DNA of 64,000 nucleotides from Albugo candida (lineage: Eukaryota > Oomycota > Peronosporomycetes > Albuginales > Albuginaceae), in assembly GCA_905220665.1 (NCBI GenBank), contig CAJNAR010000158.1, positions 248,001-312,000 on the forward strand, written 5' to 3'. Of this stretch, positions 10,361 to 22,825 are shown in pieces. Both the position numbers and the translations under genes were made by a program. The number at the start of each line of letters is the position of its first letter. Within the stretch, counting starts at the first letter, position 1. The notes below the pieces were generated by a model, which saw only the letters and a list, made by a program, of their open reading frames with translations, was not told where the DNA came from and searched no databases.

Positions 10361-11988
10361 TTACGAAAAATGGCCGGGGTTGTACCACATTTGGATATCT
10401 TTACAAAGCTGAAGATCTGAATCCTGTATGACGTCTAGGACAGGATAAGTGACTCTACCATCTTTCAATTTATCACGTACACCCGGATCCAATTCTTTAT
10501 ACTCGTGGCTGTTTTCTGCTTGTAAACGATCTTCCCACTCGGTGATTTTTTGTCTCGGATCGTAGTCTGGAAATGAATCTGCTGAGTATTTCGCTTCATT
10601 ACACCTCATCCCTGTGTCGCTATGTTGGGAATGGACTGTATTGGTACCCAGTGTCCTTGTACTTGATTTGTGTTGCTGTCCATTCACCTGAAGCGTGATG
10701 CCTTGACGTACTTCCTCTGAGTCGTCAAGAGGTGGTGGCATATTGCTGTCGTTGGCGTCACGAACCTCTAGTGGCTCCATATCGGAAGAACATGCTGATG
10801 TGTATTCCTGAACATAAGTGCTCTTTGGCCATACAGTCGCTGTACAATGCTTACACCGTTTTTCTCGCGTTACGTCTTCACGGTCATTTGGCAATAAACT
10901 CCCTGCCTTTCCAGAATCAGGTCGAGGCTTTTCCGACTCCAACAATGCTTCTTCCATTTTCAATCTCCATTCTTCCATGATACCTTTGACTTTATCCGGT
11001 AAATGTGCTGAATTATTCAAAAAATAACTCACGTCGAGAGTACTTTTTGAAGCTTGCGGACTCGAGGAAGATGAAGCACCCGGCTTCGAAATGTCAAGCT
11101 TTTGCTCACTGCGGTTAAGCTGTTCTTCAAGACGACATTGTCGCTCGTGATGCAGCTCTTCCCGCGTTTTTTGTACCTCTAGCTGCAATTTTTCCAACAT
11201 TGCTTCGTGCTTCTGCTTTTCTATTCGTTCCCTTTGTTGAAAACCTTGCTCTTGTTTTATGAACAAAGCGCGTATTTTGTCCATTTCAGACTATCAATAA
11301 CCAAGTCACACGAGTTACTCTCATCTTCATGCAGCATACCCTAAGCTCATCTATAGTTTCTTCCATTTGAAATCGACGTTTGGTTTCCCTTTCATTGGCT
11401 TTTTCCAAAACTTTGATGCGCTCACGATAAAATTGACTTTCAACAGCTTGATTGTTAATCTTTTTCTGATAGTGCATCTTCTGCTGACGTGCCTCCTGCT
11501 CTTTCGATTTGAATGTACGGATTTCTGTAAGTAATTCGCTCTTTTCATCGTTCCAGCGAAATTCTTGCTCCTTGTGCAACTTTTCTAACTACCACAAATA
11601 TTATCGGATCAGTTGTGCTCAAGTTTCTACTCTGCGTGGAACAGCAAACCTGAAGCAATCGTTGTGAGACACTGAGAACGTTTTCACGTTCTTTTTTAAG
11701 TTCTAAAGATTCTTCCGTCCAGGTTGATCTCGCCTGAGTAGCGCCTCGAGCCGTAGTACTCATTTCTCCATTCTTTTGGTACGCATGGCGAGATTCTATC
11801 TGGCTTACATGTTTATTTCGGCCATTCTGTTGCCGTATGCTCTCTTTTGGTGAAACATTATATTCTCTCTTATTCTTGTTAGATATCTTCCGTTTCTCAT
11901 CGACACTGTTCTGCATTCCGACCACTTTATGGCGCAAATTTTCTGTGTAAATCGCTGGTCGACGGCATGTACGGCTCCAGTCTTGCAT
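10361..11988 (-). CDS. Coiled-coil protein, 3 exons, about 505 aa
   Basis: Exons 11650-11988, 11340-11588 and 10361-11290 join in phase 0 to 506 codons. The N-terminus is polar and basic. Exon 2 and the start of exon 3 form a long helix (FRWNDEKSELLTEIRTFKSK, EMDKIRALFIKQEQGFQQ). The C-terminal third is disordered and has a lone CKHC pair near the middle of exon 3. I do not recognise the family. The start at 11988 is the first ATG; an additional 5' exon cannot be excluded. Its stop lies 30 bp from the helicase stop, so the two genes converge almost end to end. Confidence 0.65.
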
Positions 11989-12301
11989 CTGTTGTGATGG
12001 ATACCATAGTACCTATATTATCCAGTAAATGTCCCTCGACTATCATTTCCACCAATCATGATTACTTTTTGCATCTGATGAATCTTCAGAAGACGTGCGA
12101 AACAATCATCAGCTCAACCGCGATCAAAACTGTGATTATACTTGCCTGTACAAAGCACTTCATCGCTTGCAATCCATTCTGATCTATAGATCATCAAAAC
12201 ACATCTCACAACAGGCCATGATCGGGCAATCACGCTTTTTTATCTAATCTTGTTCGCTTCTTTACATCGACAAAGACTAAAATGAGAAATCATGAAAAAT
12301 T
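11989..12301. other. Intergenic stretch, nothing supported
   Basis: 313 bp between two minus-strand genes. It should hold the promoter of the coiled-coil gene to its left and the terminator of the gene to its right. I see no RNA gene, repeat or convincing exon. Confidence 0.4.
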
Positions 12302-13663
12302 TCAGGGAGGAGGTTCCCACCTCTTCCTCGAACGATGTGGGTGATCAAAGCTTGTCCTTTCTCTTTCTAAATTGATCGGAGGGATAGGAGTCTGTCCGGA
12401 CGCATTATCCGAGGTTGAATTTGAGAACAATGGCAATCGATCTCTCTCTTTATTGCCGCGTAATGCAGCCTTCATCTTGTACAGACTCATTGGAAAGCCT
12501 TTATGAGACCAAAATGATTCTTTACTACTTTCCTGGAATTAGAATAAAAAATTGTCAATGAATGTAGCTTAGAGAACTCCAACCCTCATCCATAGCGTTT
12601 TGCAAAAAATACTACTTACAGGCTCGATAGAAATCTTCACCCCAGGTGATAAAGACATTTGTAAAAAGGGATTCGACAGTTCTGCTGTTTCTAGCTCTTG
12701 GTACTTTCTGAAACTCTGTCGAGATCGATTAGTATCCTGCATGTTATTAAGATCGCTCTTTGACAATGAGGCGACAGGATCCTGATCAAGGTCATTACGC
12801 AGAGGCTTTTCGTCGAGTTTGCGAGCGGAAACTTTCTTAATGCGACCATCACGACGTTGTACAGCTTTTTCGCATTTTGTTTGAATACTATATTGAAGCT
12901 GAATCGATTGAGATCCACTTGCTCGGACATCACCAGCGCTCGACGCATCAGAACCGGGAGAAATTGCATGCCAGACGGTCGGTACAGAAGTAGAATTGCA
13001 CACCGAGTATTTTGTCCGTCTTCTTTGGATAGGAGAGTGAGAGCGTAAAGACTTTGAAGTCGCCGCTAATGCTACAACTTTCCGATCGCAAAGTACCAGA
13101 GTTTTAAGATTGACTGGCTTGGTAGAAGCAGTATCTACACTAAAAACTTGACCAGGTTTCCGTCCATTTGAGATGTCCGATGGGATCGAATCGCTTTCAG
13201 TGTCAGACTTGGCAGGGATACCAGAACTTTTTGAAGCTCGAGCTCGTAGCTGCGGCAGTCTCATGCGAATGGGAGAGGCTTGATGTTTGAACAAACGTAA
13301 TAGATTGTGAGCTCGATTCGTACTTAGCTCCGCAATGCGAGCCCTAGCTAACGCTGCATCGATCACAACGTCAGGCGGTTGTTCCATAAGCTTGTTCATT
13401 GTATCGGTGCTTTCAGTCTCTTGGAACGAATGAACAAATGCAAAAATTTCAAGTGTGTTTATCAATGAGCTAACGGCGTTTTTTGACGTTTGTTTGAACA
13501 TCTCAGCAACGCGAGAATGCTCACCCACAATGCCGACACAGCGAGATATGAGATCACTCAATAGTTCAAGGACCAGTAACTGAGCCTGAGATTCATCCTC
13601 AATGTCATCCGGTATCATATCAGCCTGACGGCCGGAGGAATTGTCGTGGTCTCCTACATCCAT
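12302..13663 (-). CDS. Low-complexity protein of unknown function, 2 exons, 424 aa
   Basis: Exons 12620-13663 and 12302-12532 join in phase 0 with GT/AG ends. The start is ATG 13663; the frame upstream opens only at TTG. Residues about 20-120 are predicted helical (LLVLELLSDLISRCVGIVGE, VIDAALARARIAELS), followed by a serine-, arginine- and lysine-rich disordered region. The C-terminus is a basic tail ending RSRKRWEPPP. No known motif is visible. Confidence 0.6.
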
Positions 13664-14273
13664 CTGTATCAAGCCAATCTATTCGGCGGGAGAATCGCAA
13701 AACAGACAAATATACACGCATTCTATTTATGTATTATGTTGTATGAAATTTCAGAAAAACTGTGGCAGATATTGGAGACAAACTAGCGACATGCGCCAGA
13801 GCGTACTATGGTACTGCTTGTTTGTATCGGCTTCTTTATCGAGGAATGTGATAGTGCGACTGAGAACCAGCCACATATACCACATCGTCTTAAATACTGA
13901 ATATCTAGGCCTCTTGTAAGTCGAAGCCAAATAACAACAAATGCATCAGAGAGAAGATATTGGGGTTATGTCAGCGTAGCCTTGAAGGTTACTCCGCAAT
14001 TATGCATTACACCACTGAAGAATCAGCGGTGTGGAACGATCAATTGCTTTGCTCTCATCACGCGCGTGTGCTGCCCAACTCTACAACTTTTCCATTCTAC
14101 CAATAGTCAAGAGGACTCCGCTGTGGCCAGTCATCCGTATAAATGGGTATGATAGGATGAAAAACAAGTAATCACCTACCCCAGACACGATTGTATTGTG
14201 AAGGATGTGTATATTCAGGTCTGATTGGACTAAATAAAGAGTCTGCTTTCAATTGAATACAAGCGCTTTTGCA
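13664..14273. other. Divergent intergenic region with a small hairpin
   Basis: About 610 bp between two divergent genes, so probably their shared promoter region. The only structure I see is an inverted repeat at 14009-14032: a 10 bp stem with one mismatch and an AGAA loop. No tRNA or coding exon was recognised. Confidence 0.4.
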
Positions 14274-17070
14274 ATGCTTCATCGACTTTGTGTGAGAATC
14301 GATATCCGCAAGACCGCTAACATGGCGCGTAATTGGCGACGTCGAAGCGATTTTCTATGCAAACGATCAAAAACGGGTCTTGGATTATTTCAAATACCTG
14401 ATTTATACTCTGCAAATGACTTTCCACGGCTGACTGCACAGGTCAAAGTGCGGTGCCAAGAGTATTGTCAACGTGTAGGAGACCTGCAGTCATCAACCAT
14501 CTAGAACCATCACATCGCTTTCTTTACTGTAGATCGAGAATAATGCTCCGAGCCTGCAGACTGTGCAATTGATATCCACATTTAGACCCTAGTTCTCTAC
14601 ATCTGCCGAGTTTTGATCGATTCCTTAAGTATATGTGCTGTTGTTGCAGCGTTTATTGTGCACTTGGATAACATTTCCAATACGATTTGCTGTTTGATTG
14701 ATGCGGCGGAACTTTGTCGAAATGTCCATCCGCAGGAGTACGCTGTTGCATTGCTCATTTCCATGACGGCTGATTTGAAATACCTGATAGAGAATTCCGC
14801 AAAGCTTCCAGTCAATGTGTGACAACCTTATCTACTTTCATCCAAGAACTCAATACAAACGTTTTCTTGTATAAACGGCTCGCCCAAGTAACCGCCAATT
14901 CCTCATTGATGCAATCCTTCACTGAAGAACAGCGACGAATGGCCATCTTATTGCAAAAAGAATACGAAAGGGATGGAATTCATCTGGAAAGATCTAAACG
15001 TGATCGAGTCATCACTATTCGGGATGAGATCATGCTCCTGGGAATGGATTTTCAAAGAAATATTCAATCGGCAAGAGCTTATGTTGAGATACCCGAAAGA
15101 CTCATGAGACCTTTACCCTATCATATAAAATCACACTGTGATAAAAGTGTATATCGACCGGATATATTGCATGTACCCACGGACGGTCATGTAGCGGATG
15201 CTGTATTGAAGTGGATCAAGGATCCACAAGTGCGAAAAACAATGTACATGGCTTCTACTTCTTGTGCCCTGGCTAACGATGAGGTGCTGGTGGCGGTTTG
15301 TTAAGAGCAATTCACTAAAAGTATGCTTCAGGTTCTCTATCGCCTGAAAAAGAAGCGTCATGAGCTGGCAACGTTACTTAATTTCAAGTCGTATGCGCAC
15401 TTTGCCATGAGGTATGGGGTCTGATGATGTAGCAGCATGAGCTAACGGCGACTCAACGTAGTGACCGCACAATTCAATCGCCCAACGCAGTCAGATCTTT
15501 TGTGTCAATGCTATCCAAGCGGCTCATGCCCAAGGTTACTACATAAAACATATAATAGTCAAGGCTTATGTGGAAATGGCACAGGCAATAGAAGAGAAAA
15601 GGCTTTTACTACGGGCGAAACAGCGACATGAGAGCGCGTCAGCTTGCGATTTGCATCTATGGGAGGTCCCTTACTACATGGGTATGCTTAAAGCACAAGC
15701 TTTTCAAATCGACTCTCGCATCATATCATCATATTTCTCGCTGGAGCAATGCTTGAAAGGACTTCACCTACTATGTCTTCAATTATTTGGTCTTGAATTG
15801 CGCTCGTCACCGATGGATCCTCACGAAGGTTGGCATCCGGATGTTCAGAAGCTGATGCTTGTACAGTCAGGATCAAGTCGATCGGAAGATCGCATTCTCG
15901 GTTACATCTATTTTGACTTGTACCCGCGAGCAAACAAATATCACCATGCCGCTCATTTCACGATACGATGCGGTAAGCGACTCTCGAAATTTGAGTATCA
16001 AAAGCCTATCGTTGCATTGGTTTGTAATTTCACCGTACCTGCTCCCGGTGCACCAACATTATTGACGTAAGCTCTCACGATGACGATTCATACTCAGCTG
16101 TTATCTTTTGTTTCGTAGCCATTCTGAAGTTGAGACTTTATTTCACGAGTTTGGTCATGCGATGCATTCTCTCTTATCTCGTACGGAGTTCCAACATCTT
16201 TCAGGCACGCGAGCACAATTAGATTTTGTGGAGACTCCAGCGCATTTATTCGAGTACTTTGTATGGGATCCCCGATTCGTTGAACAATTTGCACTTCATT
16301 TTTCCACAAATAAACCAATTCCACAAAATATGATCTGGAATCTTCGAGCTTCTAAAAACATGTTTGCCGCTATGGATGCGCAGGTACAAAGTTTTACTGT
16401 CGCCTACTTGGAATAATTCTTGTTTCTTTGGTAGACGCAATGCTTGTACTCCTTGCTTGACTTGGTGATTTTTGGAGAACAACCGCTACCCAACACTGTG
16501 ACTGAGATCGCTCGAGGGCTTCAAAATCAGGTCACTGTTCTCTCTCCGGTCAATTCGGTGGAATATAAAGGTTCTTGGCATCTTCGAATTGGTCATTTGG
16601 TCGGCTACGGTGCGGGATATTATAGCTATTTATATGCCAAAATGTTTGCTTCTAGCATCTGGCAGAGTGTGTTCGCTCACAATTCTTTATCAAGAGATGC
16701 AGGAGAGCTGATCATAAATAAGATGATGGTCCATGGTGGAGCAAAAGATCCGATGATCATGCTTCATGAGATTATCGGAGAAGACCCAATGACAGAACGG
16801 TATTATCTACAGGAGCTTGGGATGCCTAGGTAAGATGATCATAAATGGGGACCAAGCGACAATTACACTCGACGAACCCTTGCACTTATCAACTACTGGC
16901 AGCATCGAACTACAATCAGACAGGAGTTTTTCGGTACGTTAAATCGATTAGGACGTTTCCTGGATCATCGATATCTTAGTAGTCAAGTTGGCGTAGAGTA
17001 TGAAATTTATAAACTGGATAGACATTGGATCGATTTACTAGACATGAATAACAAACCGCGGAACGATTAA
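14274..17070 (+). CDS. Mitochondrial intermediate peptidase-like M3 metallopeptidase, multi-exon
   Basis: The N-terminal exon begins at ATG 14274 with a basic, arginine-rich presequence (MLHRLCVRIDIRK). Further exons lie at about 14640-14816, 14847-15283, 15332-15411, about 15462-15535, 15564-16067, 16119-16383 and 16435-16829. The zinc site HEFGHAMH with the downstream E of DFVETPAHLFEYF is diagnostic of family M3, and its surroundings resemble MIP/Oct1, which trims octapeptides from imported matrix proteins. The M3 core ends at ELGMPR at 16829, followed directly by an in-frame TAA. A GTAAGA donor at 16830 and an AG at 16919 instead give an in-frame last exon to TAA 17070, which I favour. 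I could not resolve the splices between 14480 and 14850 cleanly. Confidence 0.75.
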
Positions 17071-17709
17071 ACTTGAGCACAAATACTAAGCTGTTTGTTC
17101 TGATTGTCAAAATGTAGTTTTGTATATGGCCTTCCTGAATCCCGTACGTATTTCTAGGGACGTTGGTTCAGCCGTAGCTGAACGATTTAGTGACGTTTGT
17201 GCTGGTGTTGTAAATCCGCACTCACAAAGGCAGCCTCGCCGCTCTTCTTCACACGGCTCCGGTGTAGTGTATTACTTAATGTCTTTTTATTAGGTAAAAA
17301 CAATCTACCTATCCCGCGTCCACTCCGTGTTGTTCCGTAAACCCGCGAAGTACTCAGACTCGGATCCGATCCGGACCCAACAGCTGCAAATATAATGCGA
17401 GCCTCTGTGTTAGCACGTCGTTACCTTTAAGTTCGGTCAAAGCGCCAAATCATCATTCATCAGTACTTCTTACCGATGCTTTCACTACCAATTTTGCGTG
17501 TTTCGGATTTGAATTATATTTCATGGCTGGCCTCACACATGGTCGTTGCTACATGACTCTCATCACCTTCATTTCTAGAGCTGCATGCTTATCTAGCATG
17601 AAACTGAAGGTATTCTAGCGCCCGGCTTCCCTTTGATGGTGATTGCTTTTTATACACTGGGTATGCTCCAACTCGTGGATTCAAAACATGTACTTCATTT
17701 CCATCGCTG
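17071..17709. other. Gene-free spacer before the retrotransposon island
   Basis: About 640 bp after the peptidase gene. I find no coherent ORF, tRNA or recognisable repeat. The first recognisable mobile sequence is LINE-A, starting near 17710. Confidence 0.4.
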
Positions 17710-19176
17710 TTTTTTTTTGCTTGCAAAGCTGTTCAAGTCTGTAGAAACACTTGTCGCGTGCCGATCGAAAATGTCATCAAAAATGTGGCATGACATCAAA
17801 CCCGAGGAAAACTATCGACAAATCAAGGATCATTGGGGTGGTTTCATGAGTTCACTTTATAGCTCCGAGACCAAGTCAGATAATACATGAAAAAGAATCA
17901 CAAAAAGCTACTGGTTTCGATTCAAGTTTTCCTCGAGTCAGAAGAGCAAGACGGTCTCACAACTCGCTTAAGATGGCGGAAGTGATCAAGCACATGCGAA
18001 GTAATTCCTCTCAGGTATGGATGGATTAACAGCTGCATTCAATTATCGTGATCTGGAAACGTTTGGCGAGTGTCTGATAATCGCGTTCGAATATCAGCTG
18101 GAAAGATTTATCTTACTTCGATCACTACGTCACTCTGCAATCATTTTTATAAAACACCGAAGCACGAGGGGATCCTGCAACTATCGACAGATCACACTAC
18201 GTTGTGTCGATGTGAAAGTAACTTCAAAAGTATCGGTGCATCGATTGCAACCATTTTTGCCGAAATCAATCCATCAAGATCAAAAAGCATTTGTGCGAGA
18301 AAGATTGGTGCATTATCAAATTCGACATCTCACCCACATACAAGATCTGGTCACTCGTCGTGTGGAGGAAGTACATGCGGCTTTTTCTCGACTTTGAGAA
18401 ATCTTATGATCGAGTGAATTGGACGAAAGAATGGGCATTGGGAAAATTATCGATTGGGTTCGTCTTTGACAGCAACACGGAGGCTCAGTTGATGATCAAT
18501 GAAAATATCACACCTTCCCATACACCATAGCGTAGAGTTAAACGAGGCGATCCTCCCTCTCTAAGCATTACTTTTTCTGATGACGATCAAATCTTTGAGA
18601 AATTTACTTCGTCAACACGAAGAACATGGTATTTGGATCAATGGCACGACTGTCGCCACTGAATTTATTTTTTCGGACGATTCGACATTGCTTTTTGAAA
18701 CAACAAATGGTATTTTGACGCAGCTCGTACTCGTTCAGGTCTGATGCGAGGAAACAATTTGAGCAAACCATTCTTGCTCTTGTTGGATTGGACCTTGCTG
18801 TATCCACTTATACCCAATTTGACCATAATGGGTCCGGAGAATTCGGTCAAGTATTTGGGCATTCCGTTCGGATAGACACCAACTCATTCGATGCTTATTT
18901 TAACTCTAGACAAGCATCTATATGGTGTATGGTTCAGCGTGCACGAACTGTCCGTGGTCGACTACTGGTTGCGCAGATGATGAGTTTGTAACGTCTTTGG
19001 CATTACACTATTCACGTAGACATACTAGCAGAGACTACTCAACAGTGGCATTCGATGCTAAATCGATTTGTGCTTGGTCGGGAACACTGTAAGGGATTCG
19101 AAGTCCGTTCACCTATATCCTCGCCGAGAAGAGGGTGGATCATACTTTCCTTTTTTGGTAGGACGACTGAAGCTAC
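17710..19176 (+). mobile_element. LINE-A, left part (old, degenerate, 5'-truncated)
   Basis: This matches LINE-N from about 37740 to 39260 along its whole length, with many substitutions, indels and stops. Recognisable pieces are the APE-RT linker (CRVPIEN-like, then DHWGG), RT text near 18010-18410 (GMDGLTAAFNYRDLETFGEC; DQKAFVRERL) and the later RT/thumb text up to the VGRL region. It stops at GCTAC (19172-19176), where the Copia LTR begins. The rest of the same element is found inverted at 29434-30484. It belongs to the same subfamily as LINE-N, not to the stacked copies. No function is expected. Confidence 0.75.
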
Positions 19177-19407
19177 TCTTGGAAAGTAACGACTACACAT
19201 TGCGATCCGTCGGACGTTTTGGTAAAACGATCCAAGGATCTAAAAAATGGTCTTGTATACCTTCCGCTATGGACTGTCCCGACGCGGTGGTATCGTGACC
19301 AACAAAGACTGTAGGAAGAAAAACTTACAGTCATGGATAATATACTTACTTCTATTTTTGCCTCCCTTCAGTAAAGCGACTTCCTATTCCCTGCGGTGTT
19401 TACGACA
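19177..19407 (+). repeat. 5' LTR of the Copia element (231 bp)
   Basis: Begins T(C/G)TTGGAAAG and ends TTTACGACA. It aligns over its full length with the inverted copy at 30485-30716 (232 bp), with roughly 25 differences by eye, so the pair is old. The next bases (GGTTATGAGCCC) look like a Copia-type primer binding site. GCTAC precedes the LTR and is the 5 bp target duplication. Confidence 0.8.
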
Positions 19408-22400
19408 GGTTATGAGCCCAACGTCTATGGAACAAGTTGCTCGAGATCAAGCACAAGCTCCAGTCGCAACTCACACCGACAACGTTGGAGCCAGTACGGT
19501 TTCAAGTGCGGATGAGAACATGGAAAGGATGCTAGATATGGTCGCTGAACTGAAAGTTGACATTGAAGCTTGCCTCACCAGGCTTGGAGCTCGAAGATTC
19601 GAGGATGACCAAGCTTCTGTCGTGTCCACCGGCAGCAGCACTTTTCGCGCTTATGCGGAGACGCACGCGGGACTTAGCCGGAATAGGACGATATCCTCTC
19701 TTGAAGACGAGTTGATAAGGAGTCCAGCGCGACATCACTATGCAAGACAGGGGCATCACCGATTGCGTGAGGAAGGTCGCAGACAAGGAGCACCCATACA
19801 GCCGCCAACGGGTCCATCATACAGGCCAGTGCCAGCACCGTCGTACTTTGAATCGCAAATATCCCTGCAGATAAGGGACCTGAAGCTCGCCATCGAAAAT
19901 GTCGACGGCAATGAGGTGTACCCAGGCCTCGAGTCAGGTTTTGGACCGTGGGGGAATCGGTTTCTGAGGCAGGTCCAGATCGCTGAAGACCTCAGTGGGT
20001 GCATGTGGACTGAAGAAATATAGCTGGATATTCTCGGTCGACATCTGTCCGGTAAAGCTGGACAGCACTTTCACAGCCAGGTGGGCATCTGGTACGAGGA
20101 GAAAACCCAAGTTTGGTACTCAATGGACCGACTGGACACCAAGTTCGGTCCTTGAATTTCGAAGTCACAAGCGTTCAAGCTCTTCGCATCGAAGAAAAAG
20201 GAGACTATATCGTTGAATGATCACATGCTGTACCTGATGGCTTTGAGTGATGCTGTCGGTGGTGCTCACGACCAAGTTCTCGAAAAGATTGCAAGTTCGC
20301 CAGCTCTTCGAGTGACTTTCAGGGCGTGCTATTGGCACGACTAAATTCTCAGCGTGAAGATTACTTACGACATGCAGAGGAACTGGTCCATCTTGCGCAG
20401 CTAAATGATCCAAGAATTCGCCTGGGAAGGAAGACGACGAGGGCCGCTGTTTAAAAGCACTAATGTTGGACGACTTAGAAAAGGTGAAGAGTGCCAAAGG
20501 AGATAACCAGGTGCCTGATTCAAGTGTGGAAAAGAAGATCATTACAAACGTGACTGCAAGCAAGAAGTCAAGAAAGATTTTGCACTGGTAGTTGCAGACA
20601 ATGTCGACACCACATGCCAATGGATTTTGGATAGTGGATCGAGTCGTCACCTGATGATGACAACATCACAACTTTACAATACAAAATAATGTGATGAAGA
20701 ATACCTGCTACAAAATGGAATAAGCCTGAAAATGCACTCCAAAGGAAACGCCGATTCTGTAGTACGCGTCGAGGGAGATCTTCTTCGCATAAACTAAGCG
20801 ACGTCTACTACTGGGCAGATATTTCGTGGAATATGCTTTCGTTTGAAAGAATCGAAGAAAGAAGTTATGACCTTCGTTATGATGGACGCACGCACTCGAT
20901 GGTCCGACGCAGCGACGGTTTCAAGATCTTCGACGTTGACAAAGACAACAATAACGTATTGATGGTACGTGTTCTGACCGAGGATGTAGTTGGACTTGGT
21001 GCCAGGAAAGCTGAAGACTGCATATTAGCAGCTCTCGCTGAATCCGTCAATACAACAATCCCCGATTCACAAGCGGGAAGTCAACTGGATTGTCACTTGC
21101 GATTTGCACATCTGGCTTATGAAACCATTAAGAGGATGGCAAACGACCCAGAGAGCGGCATAATTCTTACGAATAAAGAAAGGCCAGCGTTCATAACATG
21201 CGCGCAGGGCAAGCAGACTCGCAATAAACAGTCGATTAAAGACACTGGAATGAATGCTCCTATCGACCGAGTAGGTGGCATTATCTGTAGCGATATCAAG
21301 GGTCCAATCAATCCAATCGACAGATGGGTAAACAGTAACTTATTGATTTCGTGATCACAAAAGCAACTACTGCCGTGTGTTTTCTGGCAAAAACGAAGGA
21401 CAAGGCGACCAAGTCATTCGAGAACTTTCTCGTATACTTTGAGAAGCGCTTTAGCTGTAGGATTCACTGCCTACGCACCGATGATAGAGGCGAGTACAGG
21501 GTCGTCGACCCGTTATGTGAAAAATCCGGTGTGCGACGTCAGGTATCGGAAGCGGGGAATCAAGCTTCAAACGGGAAGGCGGAGCGTCTACATGAAACAG
21601 TAATGAACATGTTGCACTCCATGATTTTTGAATCGGGGCTGCCATTTATTTTTTTGGGGAACGCTGCAGAAAATGCGTCCTACATTCTCAACCGCAGCCC
21701 GACGCGGGAAAATGAGAATCGTGCTCCGCCGATCAAAGTTCTGACGGGTTCCATCCCAAAGCTGACGGATATTGTTTTTTTTTGCTCCCCGTTCACCGCA
21801 ATCCGGAACCCGAAACACCAGACCCTAGATCGACGTGGAGAGAAAGGATTGCAAGAGCAACGAAATGAAAAGGTACAAGTTGAAGTTTACCAAGGATCTC
21901 GTGGTGCGAACAACGCAACATGTCAGAGATATAAAAACCCTCAGCGAGGATGCAAGCGCGCAACTTGTTCGTCAAATAAATGAAAACAACGTGGAATGAG
22001 CTAACAACATAAAGACCTCTGATTCCATTGACATGATTGTCGAATAAGCATATGAGGTGGACGCTCTATGTGACATACGGACAGAAACAACCAGCCATCT
22101 TGCATAACGGGAGGAGCTGCGAGTGGTAACGAGAAACTTCAAGAAGCGCGGCAAGTGTGGCAGAAGAAGAAGAAGTAATCTGAACAAGATACAGTCAATC
22201 AGCCAGAATGAACATGAGGACGAGATATAATGGAACAAAGATCCCGCCAGGTGAGATTATAGGTGCTGTTCATCATGCGGATCCGAAGAGTTGGAGAGAA
22301 GCCATGAACAGTGACAAGTTTGTGGAGTGGGAAGGCACTGCTGAGTCGGAGAAAGATTCTCTAATGGCCAATGACACGTGGGAGATGATATTGCGCACGG

Positions 22401-22825
22401 ATGAAATTCTTCCTCTTCACGCAAACTGGGTGTTCAAGACAAAAATAGATGCTAGTGGAAACGTCGAGCGCTACAAAGCACACATGTGGCGTGCGGGAAT
22501 GAACAGTTCTTTGGTAAAAACTATACACTAACATTCGCCGCCGTTATGGACATGACGACTGGGAAGGTTATCCTTGCACTATACGAGATGTGAGGTGTAC
22601 CGGTGCGTCATGGGAACGTGCCTAATGCGTATGTCAAGGCCTCCACTGAACCGGATCTGGACAGTTACCTATACGTTCCACAAGGAATGAAAGTGAGTGA
22701 GAAGGAGCTACAGCGTATGGCGCTCAGCACACGAAACAAGTGGTGCTTCGAATACAGCGCAGCCTATATGGATTAAAACAACCTGGAAGACTCTGGGCGC
22801 AGCTTCTACATGAATAACTATTTTC
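19408..22825 (+). mobile_element. Copia retrotransposon, 5' internal part (gag, protease, integrase, start of RT), broken
   Basis: Domains in order: a gag region (19411 to about 20500); a CCHC-type knuckle near 20530 (KCGKEDHYKRDC, with its first cysteine lost to a stop); a protease motif near 20620 (WILDSGSSRHLM); a GAG-pre-integrase/zinc region near 21080; integrase D...D...E (SDIKGPINP near 21290, TDDRGEYR near 21475, NGKAERLHE near 21570); and the start of RT (SWREAMNSDK near 22280, LKQPGRLWAQLLHE near 22780). The integrase-before-RT order is the Ty1/Copia arrangement. There are numerous frameshifts and stops. The sequence stops at 22825 in the middle of RT. The missing part (YVDD box, RNase H, 3' LTR) lies inverted at 30485-31832. 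Confidence 0.85.

Noticed and set aside
20165..20650. 161-codon antisense ORF over Copia gag/protease
   Set aside because: It is a shadow of the degenerate Copia frame, whose zinc knuckle and protease motif lie on the other strand.
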